A stretch of 64,000 nt of DNA. Source: IMCC45349 sp047219225 (GTDB taxonomy: Bacteria > Bacteroidota > Bacteroidia > Flavobacteriales > Flavobacteriaceae). Each line of letters begins with the position of its first letter. The stretch's first letter is position 1. Below the pieces are notes generated by a model that was not told the DNA's origin, did not search any database, and saw only the letters and a list, made by a program, of their open reading frames with translations. This document shows positions 27,124-35,861 of this stretch, piece by piece. The DNA is taken from assembly GCF_047219225.1 (NCBI RefSeq), contig NZ_CP178208.1, positions 1,488,001 through 1,552,000 on the forward strand, read 5' to 3'. The position numbers and the translations under genes were made by a program.

Positions 27124-28707
27124 TTATGCTTTTTGAATGTAATTTAAATTAACTAGTTCTATAACACTTTCTACTGTAGGTACTTTTGCTACTCTTACAT
27201 CTTTAAAGTGTTTTCTAGCTTCTTTAGCAGTAGATTCTCCAATACAAAAAGCTATTTTGTCTGCTTTGTTTTGCAATATATAACTCTGTACCGTTGAAGG
27301 GCTATAAAACATTGCACCTTCTGCGTTTTCGTCAATTTTTATAGCATCGTATTTTGTGCTATAAGCCTCTACTTCATTAACAGTTATATTGTTTTGAGTT
27401 AATATGTTTGGTAAATCGTCTAACCTTAAATCGCTACAGAAGTAAGTTACTTCGTTACCTTCTATGTTATCTACTAAATATTCAGCTAAACTTTTAGCGT
27501 TTTTCTCAGCGTGTTTTACTTTACCAATTTTACTTTCAATTAAGCGTTTTGTGCGTCTACCCACACAATAAATGTTTTTAAATTGTAATTCTTCGGCTGG
27601 AAAATTAGTTACTAATGCTTCAACGCCATTTTTACTAGTGATAACTACATTTTCAATAGCTGTTTTTAGTATTTGTGGTTTAATGCGGTTAGTTGCAATT
27701 TTTATAAAATCTGTACTTTCTACTTTAATGTCTTCGTGAAATAATTCGTTTTGACTTGGTGTCAGTTTTTTGGTTGAATAAACATTTACTGTTTTTTCTT
27801 CCTGTTTCAACTCATCCATTAAGCGTTTACCACCTTTATTAATGATAAACTCAGCACAATCTTTTGCTATAAATTTATGTCTTCCAAGTTTTTCTTGTCT
27901 TGATACTTCAATTTTTTTAGTACCATCTTTACTTAAAAGGACTCCTTTAAAATTAACTTCATTGTCCTTTATGTATGCATAAGCACCAATAGGAGCGGTA
28001 CAACCACCTTCTAAAACATTTAAAAATTTACGTTCAATAGAAGTACATATTTCTGTTTCTTCATGGTTTAATTGTGCGCAAATTTCTAGGGTATCACTAT
28101 CTTCTCCTAAGGCTGTAATCATAATTGCACCTTGAGCAGGCGCAGGAATCATCCAATCTAGATTAATACTATTCTTAGGAGTTAGTCCAATTCTACCAAT
28201 TCCAGCAGCAGCAAAAATAGCTCCATTCCAATCGTTGTCTTCAAGTTTTTGTAAACGTGTATTTACGTTTCCTCTTAAATCAACCAAAGTATGTGTTGGA
28301 AATCTATTTAACCATTGTGCACGACGTCTTAAACTTCCAGTAGCAATAACTGCATTTCTTTGAGATAAAAACTCTTCGTTGTTTTTAAATACTAAAGTGT
28401 CTTTATTGTTGCCTCGTTTTAATACAGCTGCTTGTACAATACCTTTTGGTAATACAGTAGGTACATCTTTTAAAGAGTGTACAGCTATGTCTATATCATG
28501 ATTAAGCATTGCTATATCAAGAGTTCTGGTGAAAATTCCAGTTATTCCTAATTCGTAAAGCGGTTTGTTTAAAACTAAATCTCCAGTTGCTTTTACAGGA
28601 ACTAAAACAGTTTTATGACCTAAATCTTCTAGTTGTTTTTGTACAGTCTTAGCTTGCCATAGTGCTAATTCACTATCGCGCGTACCAATTCTAATTGTTT
28701 TAGACAT
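27124..28707 (-). CDS. hemC: Hydroxymethylbilane synthase fused to uroporphyrinogen-III synthase
   Basis: A 527-residue bifunctional protein. Residues 1 to about 302 are HemC: SKTIRIGTRDSELALWQA, catalytic Asp81 (HSLKDVP), the RRRAQ porphyrin-binding loop (127-131) and Cys236 in EGGCTAPIGAY that holds the dipyrromethane cofactor. Residues about 305-527 are HemD-like (VVITSKNGVEAL, YCVGRRTKRLI, VEAYSTKYD, FYSPSTVQSY, FCIGESTAKEA). The fusion couples formation of unstable hydroxymethylbilane with its cyclisation to uroporphyrinogen III. Overlaps hemA by eight bases. Confidence 0.94.
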   Translation of the reverse strand: MSKTIRIGTRDSELALWQAKTVQKQLEDLGHKTVLVPVKATGDLVLNKPLYELGITGIFTRTLDIAMLNHDIDIAVHSLKDVPTVLPKGIVQAAVLKRGNNKDTLVFKNNEEFLSQRNAVIATGSLRRRAQWLNRFPTHTLVDLRGNVNTRLQKLEDNDWNGAIFAAAGIGRIGLTPKNSINLDWMIPAPAQGAIMITALGEDSDTLEICAQLNHEETEICTSIERKFLNVLEGGCTAPIGAYAYIKDNEVNFKGVLLSKDGTKKIEVSRQEKLGRHKFIAKDCAEFIINKGGKRLMDELKQEEKTVNVYSTKKLTPSQNELFHEDIKVESTDFIKIATNRIKPQILKTAIENVVITSKNGVEALVTNFPAEELQFKNIYCVGRRTKRLIESKIGKVKHAEKNAKSLAEYLVDNIEGNEVTYFCSDLRLDDLPNILTQNNITVNEVEAYSTKYDAIKIDENAEGAMFYSPSTVQSYILQNKADKIAFCIGESTAKEARKHFKDVRVAKVPTVESVIELVNLNYIQKA

Positions 28708-29959
28708 TTTGTGAAGTTTCTAATTGAAACACTTTTTTAATAAGATCAAGACTCTCGTCTGTTGGAATATCGTCATCTTTTAAATGATGAGCGAAGTGAT
28801 TTGTAATTTTTTGGATAATATTTTTACTTATTACTTCTGCTTGCGCTTCGTTAAAATCAGACATTTTTTTACGTTGTGTGTCTAGTTCTGAAGACGCGAA
28901 ATTTTGCAGCTTAAGTTTTAGTGCTTTAATAGTAGGTGCAAACTTTCTTGTTTCTAACCACTGATTGAATTCAATTTTTACTTCTTCAATAATAGTTTCA
29001 GCCAAAGGAATAAAAGCTTTACGTTTTTCAAGCGTTTCATCAGTCATTTGCGATAAGTAATCTAAATGTACTAACGTTACATTTCCTAAATCAGTTACAT
29101 TGTCATCTACATTTTTAGGAATTGAAAGATCTAGAATTAAAAGTGGCTTATCATTTTGAATTAATAGTTTATCTACTGTAGGGTTTTGTGCACCAGTTGC
29201 AACTATTAAAATATCTGTATTATTTATTTCTTCTTGTAATTGCGCATAGTCTTTAACTAACACATTAAACTTACCAGCAACTTTTTCTGCTTTATCTTTT
29301 GTGCGGTTAATTAAAGTTATGTGTTCGTTTTTTGTATGCTTAATTAAATTTTCACAAGTATTTCTTCCAATTTTTCCAGTACCAAAAAGTAAAATGTTTT
29401 TGTTAGAGATATCTTCAACATTTTTCATAATGTATTGTACTGAAGCAAAAGAAACTGAGGTTGCGCCAGAAGATAATTCAGTTTCATTTTTTATACGCTT
29501 ACTTGCTTGAATTACACAGTTTAATAAGCGTTCGATAAATGGGTTAAGTAAACCGTGTTTTTTAGAAACTCTGGCACTGTTCTTTATTTGACTAATAATT
29601 TCAAAATCACCAAGAATTTGACTGTCTAAACCAGAGCCAACTCTAAATACATGAGATATTGCTTCTCTATTTTTGTAAACGTAAGCTACTTGTTGAAACT
29701 CTTCAACTGTACCTTTAGTATTGTCACAAAGTAGTTTAATAAGTTCAAATGGGTGGTGAGCAAAACCATAAATTTCAGTCCTGTTACATGTAGATGTAAC
29801 GACTAAACTTTCTACACCATAAGACTTGGCTTGTTGAATTAAATTTAACTTAGAAGCTTCATCTAAGCTAAAATGCCCACGCACTTTTGCATCGGCTTTT
29901 TTATAACTTAATCCTATTACATAGAAATAAGTACCTCTTGATATATTGTATTGCTCCAT
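28700..29959 (-). CDS. hemA: Glutamyl-tRNA reductase
   Basis: A 419-residue HemA for the first step of C5 tetrapyrrole synthesis. Catalytic Cys58 is in STCNRTEIYGF; SQILGDFEIISQIKNS and the NADPH-binding LLFGTGKIGRNTCENL are typical. It is the first gene of a minus-strand run reaching 17581, and a divergent araC-type gene lies 170 bases away. The next enzyme, HemL, is not in the window. Confidence 0.96.
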   Translation of the reverse strand: MEQYNISRGTYFYVIGLSYKKADAKVRGHFSLDEASKLNLIQQAKSYGVESLVVTSTCNRTEIYGFAHHPFELIKLLCDNTKGTVEEFQQVAYVYKNREAISHVFRVGSGLDSQILGDFEIISQIKNSARVSKKHGLLNPFIERLLNCVIQASKRIKNETELSSGATSVSFASVQYIMKNVEDISNKNILLFGTGKIGRNTCENLIKHTKNEHITLINRTKDKAEKVAGKFNVLVKDYAQLQEEINNTDILIVATGAQNPTVDKLLIQNDKPLLILDLSIPKNVDDNVTDLGNVTLVHLDYLSQMTDETLEKRKAFIPLAETIIEEVKIEFNQWLETRKFAPTIKALKLKLQNFASSELDTQRKKMSDFNEAQAEVISKNIIQKITNHFAHHLKDDDIPTDESLDLIKKVFQLETSQNV

Positions 29960-29982
29960 TAACCTGACTTGGATTTGCTAAA

Positions 29983-29990
29983 CAAAAATA
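29983..29990 (-). promoter_or_regulatory. Probable -7 element of the heme operon
   Basis: The minus strand reads TATTTTTG, a full match to the Bacteroidota TAnnTTTG box, 24 bases before the hemA start. No clear TTG was seen at the expected distance upstream. Confidence 0.45.
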
Positions 29991-30087
29991 TAGAGCAAGG
30001 TCATTAAAAAAATAACGCTAAAAGAACTTTAATTGTCGTTTGTGGTTTTTTTAAGTCTTTTTTTAATATTTTATGATTTATGTCATA

Positions 30088-30101
30088 TTTTAGCGCTAAA
30101 A
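30088..30101. promoter_or_regulatory. 14-bp perfect palindrome between hemA and the araC-type gene
   Basis: TTTTAGCGCTAAAA is a perfect palindrome in the 170-bp divergent intergenic region, 28 bases before the AraC-type gene and overlapping its best -7 candidate TATTTTAG (30086-30093). A half-site GCTAAAA recurs at 30017-30023, closer to hemA. Candidate operator; the binding protein is unknown. Confidence 0.45.
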
Positions 30102-30129
30102 ATAAGGGTTTTCAAGCTTTTAATCTAGA

Positions 30130-31050
30130 ATGAATCTAAATAAGAAAGATAATTTACACAAACATGGCGAGGATAAAAATGTCGCTAAAGGTTCTTTTGA
30201 TGAAACTTTAATTGATGAAGGGTTTGTTATTTTAACACATCAAAACGATTCAAATGAAATACAAATCATTGAAAAAGATGTAGATAGTAGTTTTATTCAA
30301 TTCCATTTTGGGATAAAAGGATTGTCTAAGTTTCAATTCAATAATGGTAGGTATGTTTTAAATATTAATGAAGAAAGTTCATTATTATTATACAACCCAA
30401 AAAGAGATTTACCAATTCATTTAGAAGTAGATCAAAACTCATGGTTAGTCTCAATTTTAATATCTATTAAAGAGTTTCATGGCTTATTTTCGCATGAAGC
30501 AGAATACATTACTTTTTTAAGTGAGGGGAATCAAGACAAGAAATATTATAAAGATGGAAAAATAACACCATCGATGGCAGTTGTGTTGAACCAATTAGTG
30601 AGTTACAATTTAAATCCATCAATAAAAGAACTTTATTTTAAAGCTAAAGGGTATGAATTGTTAAGTTTGTACTTTAATAGAAGTCAAGATGCAGATGTAG
30701 AGCAATGTCCATTTTTAGTTGATGAAACTAATGTTATAAAAATTAGAAAAGCAAAAGATATTATCATCTCTAGAATGGCTGAGCCACCTACATTGCAGCA
30801 ATTAGCAGATGAAATTGGCTTGAGTTTAAAAAAGCTAAAAGAAGGGTTTAAACAAATATATGGTGATTCTGTTTTTAGTTTTTTATTTGATTACAAAATG
30901 GAAGTTGCAAGAAAGCTTCTTGAAACTGGAGATCATAATGTTAATGAAGTAGGTTTTAAGGTAGGATATAGTACAGCAAGCCATTTTATTGCTGCATTCA
31001 AGAAAAAATATGGTACAACACCAAAAAAATATATACAATCAAAAAATTGA
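30130..31050 (+). CDS. AraC-family transcriptional regulator next to heme genes
   Basis: A 306-residue regulator: an N-terminal ligand/dimerisation region (about 50-200) and a C-terminal AraC DNA-binding domain (about 208-304) with two helix-turn-helix motifs (LQQLADEIGLSLKKLKEGFKQ; VNEVGFKVGYSTASHFIAAF). The layout (CPFLVDETNVIKIRKAKDII before the HTH) resembles PchR-type iron/siderophore-linked regulators. It stands between the divergent heme operon and hemH, so control of heme or iron genes is a reasonable inference. Confidence 0.85.
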   Translation: MNLNKKDNLHKHGEDKNVAKGSFDETLIDEGFVILTHQNDSNEIQIIEKDVDSSFIQFHFGIKGLSKFQFNNGRYVLNINEESSLLLYNPKRDLPIHLEVDQNSWLVSILISIKEFHGLFSHEAEYITFLSEGNQDKKYYKDGKITPSMAVVLNQLVSYNLNPSIKELYFKAKGYELLSLYFNRSQDADVEQCPFLVDETNVIKIRKAKDIIISRMAEPPTLQQLADEIGLSLKKLKEGFKQIYGDSVFSFLFDYKMEVARKLLETGDHNVNEVGFKVGYSTASHFIAAFKKKYGTTPKKYIQSKN

Positions 31051-31081
31051 GAAATCAATTTATTAGCACAAGAATAAATTA

Positions 31082-32095
31082 ATGAAAGGGGTTTTATTAG
31101 TAAACTTAGGGTCACCAGATAGTCCAGATCCAAAAGATGTAAAAAAGTATTTAGGCGAGTTTTTAATGGATGAACGTGTGATTGATGTTCCATTATGGGC
31201 AAGATCACTAATTGTTAAAGGAATTATATTAAATACAAGACCCAAGGCTTCGGCAGAGGCTTATCAAAAAATATGGTGGGAAGAAGGCTCTCCATTAATT
31301 GTTATTTCTGAAAGATTAAAAGAGAAAGTTCAATCACAGGTTGATATTCCTGTTGCGCTAGCAATGCGTTATGGTAGCATGACAATAAAAAAAGGCATCC
31401 AAGAATTAGTAGATAAAGGTGTCAAGCAAATATTTTTAATACCATTATACCCTCAATTTGCAATGGCAACAACTGAAACTATTTTAGTGCTTGCCGAAGA
31501 AATAAGAAAAGAACACTTCCCAGATATTGATATTAAAGATTTACCAGCATTTTATAATGATGAAGATTATATAAATGTACTTAGTGATTCTATCAAATCT
31601 GGTTTAGAAGGAAAAACATACGACCATTTATTGTTTTCATATCATGGTGTTCCAGAAAGACATATTAGAAAACGAGACATTACTAAATCACATTGTAAGA
31701 TTGATGGGTCTTGTTGTGCAACACCCTCAAAAGCCCATGAATTTTGTTATAGACACCAATGTTTAGAGGTGACACGATTGGTAGCAAAAACACTTCAGTT
31801 AAAAGAGGGGACTTATTCAACATCTTTTCAATCTAGATTAGGATTCGATCCATGGTTACAACCATATACAGATAGAACTATTGAAAATTTAGGTAAAGAA
31901 GGTGTCAAAAATATGGCTATTGTAACACCTGCATTTGTTAGTGATTGTTTAGAAACCCTTGAAGAAATTGCTATGGAAGGTCAGGAGATTTTTCATGAAG
32001 TTGGAGGAAAAGAATTCACAACGATACCATGTTTAAACGATGATCAACCTTGGGTAGATTTGCTAGCAAAATGGATTAAAAACTGGAGTAACTAG
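31082..32095 (+). CDS. hemH: Ferrochelatase with internal Cys cluster
   Basis: A 337-residue HemH that inserts ferrous iron into protoporphyrin IX. Catalytic His188 is in FSYHGVPERHIR and the acidic patch is in CLETLEEIAMEG. An insert at residues 205-227 carries Cys205, 211, 212, 222 and 227, like the internal Cys segment of bacterial ferrochelatases reported to hold a 2Fe-2S cluster. It starts 31 bases after the AraC-type gene. Confidence 0.96.
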   Translation: MKGVLLVNLGSPDSPDPKDVKKYLGEFLMDERVIDVPLWARSLIVKGIILNTRPKASAEAYQKIWWEEGSPLIVISERLKEKVQSQVDIPVALAMRYGSMTIKKGIQELVDKGVKQIFLIPLYPQFAMATTETILVLAEEIRKEHFPDIDIKDLPAFYNDEDYINVLSDSIKSGLEGKTYDHLLFSYHGVPERHIRKRDITKSHCKIDGSCCATPSKAHEFCYRHQCLEVTRLVAKTLQLKEGTYSTSFQSRLGFDPWLQPYTDRTIENLGKEGVKNMAIVTPAFVSDCLETLEEIAMEGQEIFHEVGGKEFTTIPCLNDDQPWVDLLAKWIKNWSN

Positions 32096-32122
32096 TAAAG
32101 CTTTTAGTTTAAACTAACACAG

Positions 32123-32153
32123 TTGTTTAGGTTTTATTAAATCCTTACTTTTA
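32123..32153 (+). promoter_or_regulatory. Probable promoter of the BNR-repeat protein gene
   Basis: TTG at 32123-32125, a 20-base spacer and TACTTTTA at 32146-32153 (seven of eight matches to TAnnTTTG), about 25 bases before the start codon. Confidence 0.5.
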
Positions 32154-32177
32154 ACTACATAACTAAACCAAAAATTC

Positions 32178-35100
32178 ATGCGATTATCATTATTAGTAAT
32201 GGCAATGCTATTGTCTATAGCAAACATTACAACCTTAGATGCTCAAAATATTAATGAAGATTTATACTCGGGATTAGAATATAGATTGTTAGGACCTTTT
32301 AGAGGAGGTCGAAGTGCAGCGGTAACAGGAGTTCCTAACCAACCTAATCTATTTTATTTTGGAGCAACTGGAGGAGGAATATGGAAAACTACTAATGGAG
32401 GACGTGAATGGGAAAATATTTCTGATGGATATTTTGGAGGTAGTATAGGTTCAATATCTGTATCAAAAAGTGATCCTAATGTAATTTATGTAGGTGGAGG
32501 AGAAAAAACAGTTAGAGGAAATGTATCTTCTGGTTATGGAATATGGAAATCTGTTGATGCAGGAAAAACATGGTCTTCAGTAGGTTTAAAAAACTCACGT
32601 CATGTACCACGTATTGCAATTCATCCAACCAATTCTGATATTGTTTATGCTGGAGTTATGGGAAATATTTATAAACCAACTCAAGAAAGAGGTGTTTATA
32701 AAAGTATTGATGGTGGAAAAACATGGCGTAAAACATTATTTGCTAATGAACACGCAGGTGTTGTTGATTTAATTATCGATCCAACTAATCCAAGAATATT
32801 ATACGCTTCAACTTGGAGAGTACAGCGTACACCTTACAGTTTAAGCTCTGGAGGAGAAGGTTCTATTTTATGGAAAAGTACAGATAGTGGTGAAACTTGG
32901 ACGGAAATATCTACTAATAATGGATTTCCAACTGATACACTTGGAATTATTGGAGTAACAGTTTCTCCTGTAAATAATCAAAGAGTTTGGGCTATTGTAG
33001 AAAATAAAGATAAAGGAGGTTTATATAGAAGTGATGATGGTGGTGAAAATTGGACTTATGTAAATAGCGAGCGCAAAATACGTCAGAGAGCGTGGTATTA
33101 CACAAGAGTATATGCTGATACTAAAGATGTTGATAAAGTATATGTTTTAAACGTAAGATATCATAAAAGTGTAGATGGTGGAAAAACTTTTAGTACTCAT
33201 AATGCACCTCATGGAGACCATCACGATTTATGGATAGCACCAGAAAATCCTGATAGAATGGTTATTGGTGATGATGGTGGAGCGCAAGTAACTTATGATG
33301 GAGGTGAAACATGGAGTACATATCATAATCAACCTACATCTCAATTCTATCGCGTTACTACAGATAATCATTTTCCATATAGAATTTATGTAGCACAGCA
33401 AGATAATTCAACTATAAGAATTCCTCATAGAACTGATGGTTATAGTATTAGTGAAGGTGATTGGGAATCTACAGCAGGAGGAGAATCTGCTCATATTGCA
33501 GTAGATCCAAAAAATAATGATATTGTTTATGGTGGTAGTTACGATGGGTTTTTAACTCGTGTGAACCATGAAACAGGAACTGTAAGAGCTATTAATGTAT
33601 GGCCAGATAATCCTATGGGTCATGGAGCAGAAGGTATGAAATATCGTTTCCAATGGAATTTTCCTATTATATTCTCTAAGCACAATCCTAATAGGCTATA
33701 TACATTCTCACAACATGTTCATGTAACCGAAAATGAAGGTCAATCTTGGGATATTATTAGTCCTGATTTAACAAGAAACGATCCTGAAAAATTAAAATCA
33801 TCAGGAGGACCAATTACGCAAGACAATACTTCAGTAGAATACTATTGTACCATTTTTGCTGCACAAGAATCACCTATCACAGAAGGACTACTTTGGGTAG
33901 GTAGTGATGATGGTTTAATTCATTTAACAAAAGATGGTGGTAAAAATTGGGAGAATGTAACTCCTAAAGGTATGCCAGAATGGATGATGATTAATAGCAT
34001 AGAACCAAGTGCTTTTGATGCAGGAACTTGTTATGTGGCAGGAACAAAATATAAAACAGGTGATTTTACGCCATATTTATATAAAACAACAGATTATGGA
34101 AAGTCTTGGACAAAGATTACTAATGGTATAAATCCAGAACATTTTACAAGAGTTTTACGTGAAGATCCAAAACAAAAAGGGTTGCTTTATGCAGGAACCG
34201 AAACAGGAATGTATATTTCGTTTAATGATGGTAAAAATTGGAAGCCCTTTCAATTAAACTTACCAATTGTTCCTATTACTGATGCTACTATAAAAGACAA
34301 CAATTTAATTGTTGCAACACAAGGACGTAGTTTATGGATTATAGATGATTTAAGTGTAATTCATCAATTATATAACTTAAATCAAGATGCCAATAACATT
34401 CTATTTAAGCCAAAAGATACTTATAGAATGAGAGGAGGAAGTAGAAAAGGGAGTAAGCTAACAGGAACTAATCATCCAAATGGTGTAATTACTAATTTTA
34501 ATTTGAAAAATTATAGTGAAAAGGACGAGGTAGCTTTAACGTATTTTGATGCTAAAGGAGATACAATAAAAACGTTTAGTACTAGTAGCAAAAAGAATAA
34601 GTTAAAGGTTGAAAAAGGTGCTAACACCTTTGTTTGGAATATGACTTATGATGGTGCAGAAAGGTTAAAAGGTATGATTTTATGGTGGGCAAGTTTAAAT
34701 GGTCCAAGAACTATTCCTGGAAATTATAAAGTAAGTTTAACAGTTAACGATGAAACCATATCACAGCCATTTACAATTTTGGCAGACCCTAGAGCAGAGA
34801 GCTCATTAGATGATATGAAAAAGCAATTTACTTTTATAAAGGAAGTAAATAAAACTATGGATGAAGCTCATAAATCCATTAAAAAAATTAGAAAGATAAA
34901 TACACAGTTATCTGCTTTCGAAAAGCAATATAAAGGAAATGAAAGTGTAAAGGATTTATTAGATAAGGCTAAAGAGCTAAAAGAAAAGTTCACCGAAATT
35001 GAAGAAGCGCTTTATCAAACAAAAAATAGAAGTGGACAAGACCCATTAAATTTCCCAATTAGACTAACTAATAAGTTGGGCCACTTAAACTCTTTGGTAA

Positions 35101-35270
35101 GAATGGGTGATTTTGCACCAACCGATCAGGATGTAAAAGTTAAAGACGAATTGTCGGCTAAAATCAATGCGCAATTAAAAGAATTTAACGATTTAATTGA
35201 TAATGAAATTAAAGCATTTAACGAAGCGTTTAACGCAAAACAACTTAATTACCTATTTATTGAAAATTAA
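32178..35270 (+). CDS. Secreted Vps10/BNR-repeat (sortilin-like propeller) protein
   Basis: A 1030-residue exported protein with a signal peptide ending TTLDAQ. At least ten Asp-box motifs of the form S-x-D-G-G-K-T-W (for example KSIDGGKTWRKT, KSTDSGETWTEI, LTKDGGKNWENV) run through residues 60-700, giving one or two beta-propellers of the sortilin/glycosyl-hydrolase-like type. Residues about 870-1030 are helical, Lys/Glu-rich and coiled-coil-like. No catalytic residues are recognisable, and no T9SS tail is visible. Commonly labelled glycosyl hydrolase without proof; a binding or peptide-handling role is as likely. The stop overlaps hemJ by one base. Confidence 0.85.
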   Translation: MRLSLLVMAMLLSIANITTLDAQNINEDLYSGLEYRLLGPFRGGRSAAVTGVPNQPNLFYFGATGGGIWKTTNGGREWENISDGYFGGSIGSISVSKSDPNVIYVGGGEKTVRGNVSSGYGIWKSVDAGKTWSSVGLKNSRHVPRIAIHPTNSDIVYAGVMGNIYKPTQERGVYKSIDGGKTWRKTLFANEHAGVVDLIIDPTNPRILYASTWRVQRTPYSLSSGGEGSILWKSTDSGETWTEISTNNGFPTDTLGIIGVTVSPVNNQRVWAIVENKDKGGLYRSDDGGENWTYVNSERKIRQRAWYYTRVYADTKDVDKVYVLNVRYHKSVDGGKTFSTHNAPHGDHHDLWIAPENPDRMVIGDDGGAQVTYDGGETWSTYHNQPTSQFYRVTTDNHFPYRIYVAQQDNSTIRIPHRTDGYSISEGDWESTAGGESAHIAVDPKNNDIVYGGSYDGFLTRVNHETGTVRAINVWPDNPMGHGAEGMKYRFQWNFPIIFSKHNPNRLYTFSQHVHVTENEGQSWDIISPDLTRNDPEKLKSSGGPITQDNTSVEYYCTIFAAQESPITEGLLWVGSDDGLIHLTKDGGKNWENVTPKGMPEWMMINSIEPSAFDAGTCYVAGTKYKTGDFTPYLYKTTDYGKSWTKITNGINPEHFTRVLREDPKQKGLLYAGTETGMYISFNDGKNWKPFQLNLPIVPITDATIKDNNLIVATQGRSLWIIDDLSVIHQLYNLNQDANNILFKPKDTYRMRGGSRKGSKLTGTNHPNGVITNFNLKNYSEKDEVALTYFDAKGDTIKTFSTSSKKNKLKVEKGANTFVWNMTYDGAERLKGMILWWASLNGPRTIPGNYKVSLTVNDETISQPFTILADPRAESSLDDMKKQFTFIKEVNKTMDEAHKSIKKIRKINTQLSAFEKQYKGNESVKDLLDKAKELKEKFTEIEEALYQTKNRSGQDPLNFPIRLTNKLGHLNSLVRMGDFAPTDQDVKVKDELSAKINAQLKEFNDLIDNEIKAFNEAFNAKQLNYLFIEN

Positions 35271-35818
35271 TGGAGTATTATAATTATATAAAGTCACTGC
35301 ATCTCATTTTTGTAGTTACTTGGTTTGCTGGTTTATTTTACATTCCTAGATTATTTGTTTATCAAATAGAAGCATTTCATAAACCATCTCCTGAAAAGGA
35401 AATATTAGGGAAACAACTAAAACTTATGGCTAAACGTTTATGGTATATTATAACGTGGCCTTCAGCTGTATTAGCAACTATTTTTGCTATTTGGCTATTG
35501 TTTATTATTCCTGGTTGGTTAGAACAAGGATGGATGCATGTTAAATTGGTTTTTGTGGTATTATTGTTTTTATACCATTTTAAAACGCATCAAATCTACA
35601 ATCAACTGCAAGTAGATAACGTGAAATATTCATCTAACTTTATGAGAATATGGAATGAAGGTGCTACTATAATTTTATTTGCAGTCGTATTTTTAGTAAT
35701 ATTAAAAGATACTGTTAACTGGATTTTTGGAGTTGTAGGTATTATTGGTTTAGGTATTTTTTTAATGTTAGGAATAAAACTTTATAAAAAGATTCGAGAA
35801 AAGAATCCAGAAGCATAG
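35270..35818 (+). CDS. hemJ: HemJ-type protoporphyrinogen oxidase
   Basis: A 182-residue inner-membrane protein with four to five transmembrane helices. The N-terminal YIKSLHLIFVVTWFAGLFYIPRLFVY contains the conserved His and the WxxGLFYxPRL pattern of HemJ (formerly UPF0093), and HxKxxxVxxLFxYH (WMHVKLVFVVLLFLYHF) follows. It would oxidise protoporphyrinogen IX before ferrochelatase, so it fills the gap between hemF and hemH. Its start overlaps the preceding stop. Confidence 0.86.
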   Translation: MEYYNYIKSLHLIFVVTWFAGLFYIPRLFVYQIEAFHKPSPEKEILGKQLKLMAKRLWYIITWPSAVLATIFAIWLLFIIPGWLEQGWMHVKLVFVVLLFLYHFKTHQIYNQLQVDNVKYSSNFMRIWNEGATIILFAVVFLVILKDTVNWIFGVVGIIGLGIFLMLGIKLYKKIREKNPEA

Positions 35819-35861
35819 ATATGGCGTGATTATTGGTAACTATACTGAATAAAAATAGTTG

